Assembly: GCA_903927495.1 (NCBI GenBank)
Contig: CAIYNH010000622.1
Span: forward strand, 1-6,267
DNA: 6,267 nucleotides
Source of the DNA: an uncultured beta proteobacterium
GTDB lineage: Bacteria; Pseudomonadota; Gammaproteobacteria; Burkholderiales; Burkholderiaceae_C
Direction: 5' to 3'
Shown: positions 5,446 through 6,267 of the stretch, in pieces
How the letters are laid out: each line of letters starts with the position of its first letter
Position numbering within the stretch: the stretch's first letter is position 1
Made by a program: the position numbers and the translations under genes
The notes under the pieces: generated by a model
Told to the model about the DNA's origin: nothing
Seen by the model: the letters and a program-made list of their open reading frames with translations, nothing else
Database searches by the model: none

Positions 5446-6080
5446 ATGAATAACAACTTGCTATGCGGGACAACCGCGTGTGGAGGCAGTATGGCAAAGG
5501 CATGGAATGTCACCAATGAGTTGGGGAGTCGTATGGAACCTTTGATTCCAGTGCGACGGCGCTCGACAGATCAGTCGTACGCCAGCAAGGTCGGGTGTGG
5601 TCGCAAACCCAAGGAGGCGCGACTCGTTTTTGAAGCAATCGTGAGTGCATTGAGTACTGGTTGCCAATCGAACGCATTACCTGCTGAACGCTACGCCAGC
5701 CCAAGTGCCATCCATGCACAATTCTTGGAGCGGGAGAAAGACGGGGTCTTTGCGTACTTGTGGAAACTCGGCCTTGCCGAGCGCGACGGGTTTGAAGGTA
5801 TCGCCTGGCGATGGCAAAGCATTGATGGGGCGGCAATGAATGCATCAAAGACACAAACACTTCTGCGCTGAGGCAGGTTACACCGGAGCGCCTGCCTTGA
5901 CAGTCATCAAGGCGCTGGGTCGTCGAGGTGTCGCACAGGGGGTTTAACCGATTCCGCAAGATATTGGTTCGATACGAGAAACCCGATCGCAGCATTCTGT
6001 CGCACAACCACATAACCGCATCGATCATGGCGTTCAGAAAGCTCAAATTGGACATAAACATTATTTACGGATAGGTTCTG
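5446..6080 (+). mobile_element. Decayed IS5-family (IS427-group-like) insertion sequence remnant
   Basis: The region carries recognisable pieces of one IS5-family transposase in order: the N-terminal part, a short core fragment and the C-terminal end up to the family's typical final residues NIIYG and stop. They are in different frames with most of the core missing. Intact elements of this kind usually have terminal inverted repeats, but no convincing matched pair was found around 5391-5490 and 6075-6140, so the outer limits given are approximate. The element lies immediately upstream of the response-regulator gene. The degree of substitution suggests an old insertion. Confidence 0.75.
5491..6074 (+). 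pseudogene. IS5-family transposase, frameshifted and internally deleted
   Basis: Translation starts at ATG 5491 behind a strong GGAGG (5482-5486), 4 bases upstream; an earlier in-frame ATG at 5446 lacks such a site. The first 126 codons (to TGA 5869-5871) match the N-terminal helix-turn-helix part of the family: MAKAWNVTNELGSRMEPLIP, VGCGRKPKEARLVFEAIV, then GIAWRWQSIDGA. Several normally conserved residues are changed (Gly12 for Trp, Ser60 for Trp). From 5861 another frame reads FCAEAGYTGAPALTVIK, resembling the segment around the second catalytic Asp, here Glu. From 5910 a third frame reads RRWVVEVSHRGFNRFRK, then LVRYEK and finally INIIYG with stop at 6072-6074. This holds the expected catalytic Glu (codon 5925-5927). 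The segment with the first catalytic Asp is deleted, so the product cannot be active. Confidence 0.85.
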
Positions 6081-6195
6081 CGCCAATACCTAAAGCATTC
6101 CTCGATAAATGGCGCTAATCAAACACTTTTTTAAGAAAGTGAAGGTTATCTTAATTTTCAGTATTTTTCCTTCATTTTTTCCTAATCTTTGAAAG
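6075..6195. other. AT-rich non-coding stretch with an 18-base near-palindrome
   Basis: After the transposase end the composition becomes clearly AT-rich with T-runs on the plus strand, including two copies of TTTTTCCT-like sequence near 6165-6182. CACTTTTTTAAGAAAGTG (6124-6141) is a near-perfect palindrome with 6-base outer arms. A wider inverted repeat, GCGCCA (6080-6085) and TGGCGC (6110-6115), lies just before it. These could form part of a terminator or regulator site. No gene is supported within this stretch. Confidence 0.4.
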
Positions 6196-6267
6196 ATGTC
6201 ATTTTTGTGTCAACAAGTAGCCATGGGTGGGATAGATATGTTTCTTGAAACTGCGGCGCAGTGCTTC
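6196..6267 (+). CDS. Possible start of a gene running off the right edge (unrecognised)
   Basis: A frame opens after a TGA at 6190 and stays open to the edge, with ATG codons at 6196, 6223 and 6238. The 6238 start has a G-rich stretch (GGGTGGGA, 6225-6232) about 5 bases upstream, the best ribosome-binding candidate; it would give MFLETAAQCF at the edge. The AT-rich DNA before it is promoter-like. The visible part is too short for a family call, and the frame may be chance. Confidence 0.2.
   Translation, partial: MSFLCQQVAMGGIDMFLETAAQCF

Noticed and set aside
5510..6061. Minus-strand open frame of 183 codons across the transposase remnant
   Set aside because: The opposite strand shows clear transposase homology in three frames, so this frame is incidental.
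6080..6115. GCGCCA/TGGCGC inverted repeat as the IS terminal repeat or a terminator
   Set aside because: Both arms lie on the same side of the transposase and the loop is 24 bases, so it cannot be the pair of IS ends; the stem is too short for a confident terminator.
1..6267. CRISPR array, tRNA, toxin-antitoxin or defence genes
   Set aside because: No regularly spaced repeats, cloverleaf-like structures or relevant protein motifs were found on either strand.

Overview
The window looks like an ordinary chromosomal segment of a GC-moderate betaproteobacterium, most likely in the Comamonadaceae/Rhodoferax neighbourhood. That placement is an inference from overall base composition, the style of the proteins and the type of insertion-sequence remnant; it does not rest on a marker gene. 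Seven protein genes can be supported, one of them cut by the left edge. There is also one decayed transposase gene. I see no CRISPR array, tRNA, rRNA, phage module or defence system.

Left part (1-1617). A lipoprotein gene runs leftward off the window edge, and a UPF0149/YecA-like protein with a C-terminal SEC-C zinc motif runs rightward, divergent from it. The UPF0149 gene converges, with only 7 bases between stop codons, on a SnoaL/NTF2-like gene on the minus strand. That gene lies 16 bases behind a LysE/ArgO-type amino-acid exporter and is probably its operon partner.

Centre (2231-5390, all minus strand). The exporter has a leader with a pair of 9-base direct repeats about three helical turns apart, a possible operator. 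Upstream of it lies a secreted protein built of two OB-fold-like domains. Upstream of that is a complete two-component system of QseB/QseC type: a response regulator followed by its histidine kinase, which starts with TTG inside a TTGA overlap with the regulator stop. A perfect 9-bp hairpin covers the last codons of the kinase. The pairing of a QseBC-like system with a secreted OB-fold protein recalls the enterobacterial ygiW-qseBC locus.

Right part (5391-6267). Upstream of the response regulator is the wreck of an IS5-family (IS427-like) transposase. Its N-terminal third, a short piece of the catalytic core and the C-terminal end survive in three different reading frames, separated by deletions. 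Beyond it is an AT-rich stretch with an 18-base near-palindrome and perhaps the first codons of a gene running off the right edge.

The likely working units are a membrane signal-transduction operon (regulator plus kinase, possibly extending to the OB-fold protein) and an amino-acid efflux operon (exporter plus SnoaL-like protein). I found nothing that amounts to a clearly new system. The points most worth a second look are the TCS/OB-fold pairing, the repeats upstream of the exporter, the 3'-end hairpin of the kinase gene and the fragmented transposase.
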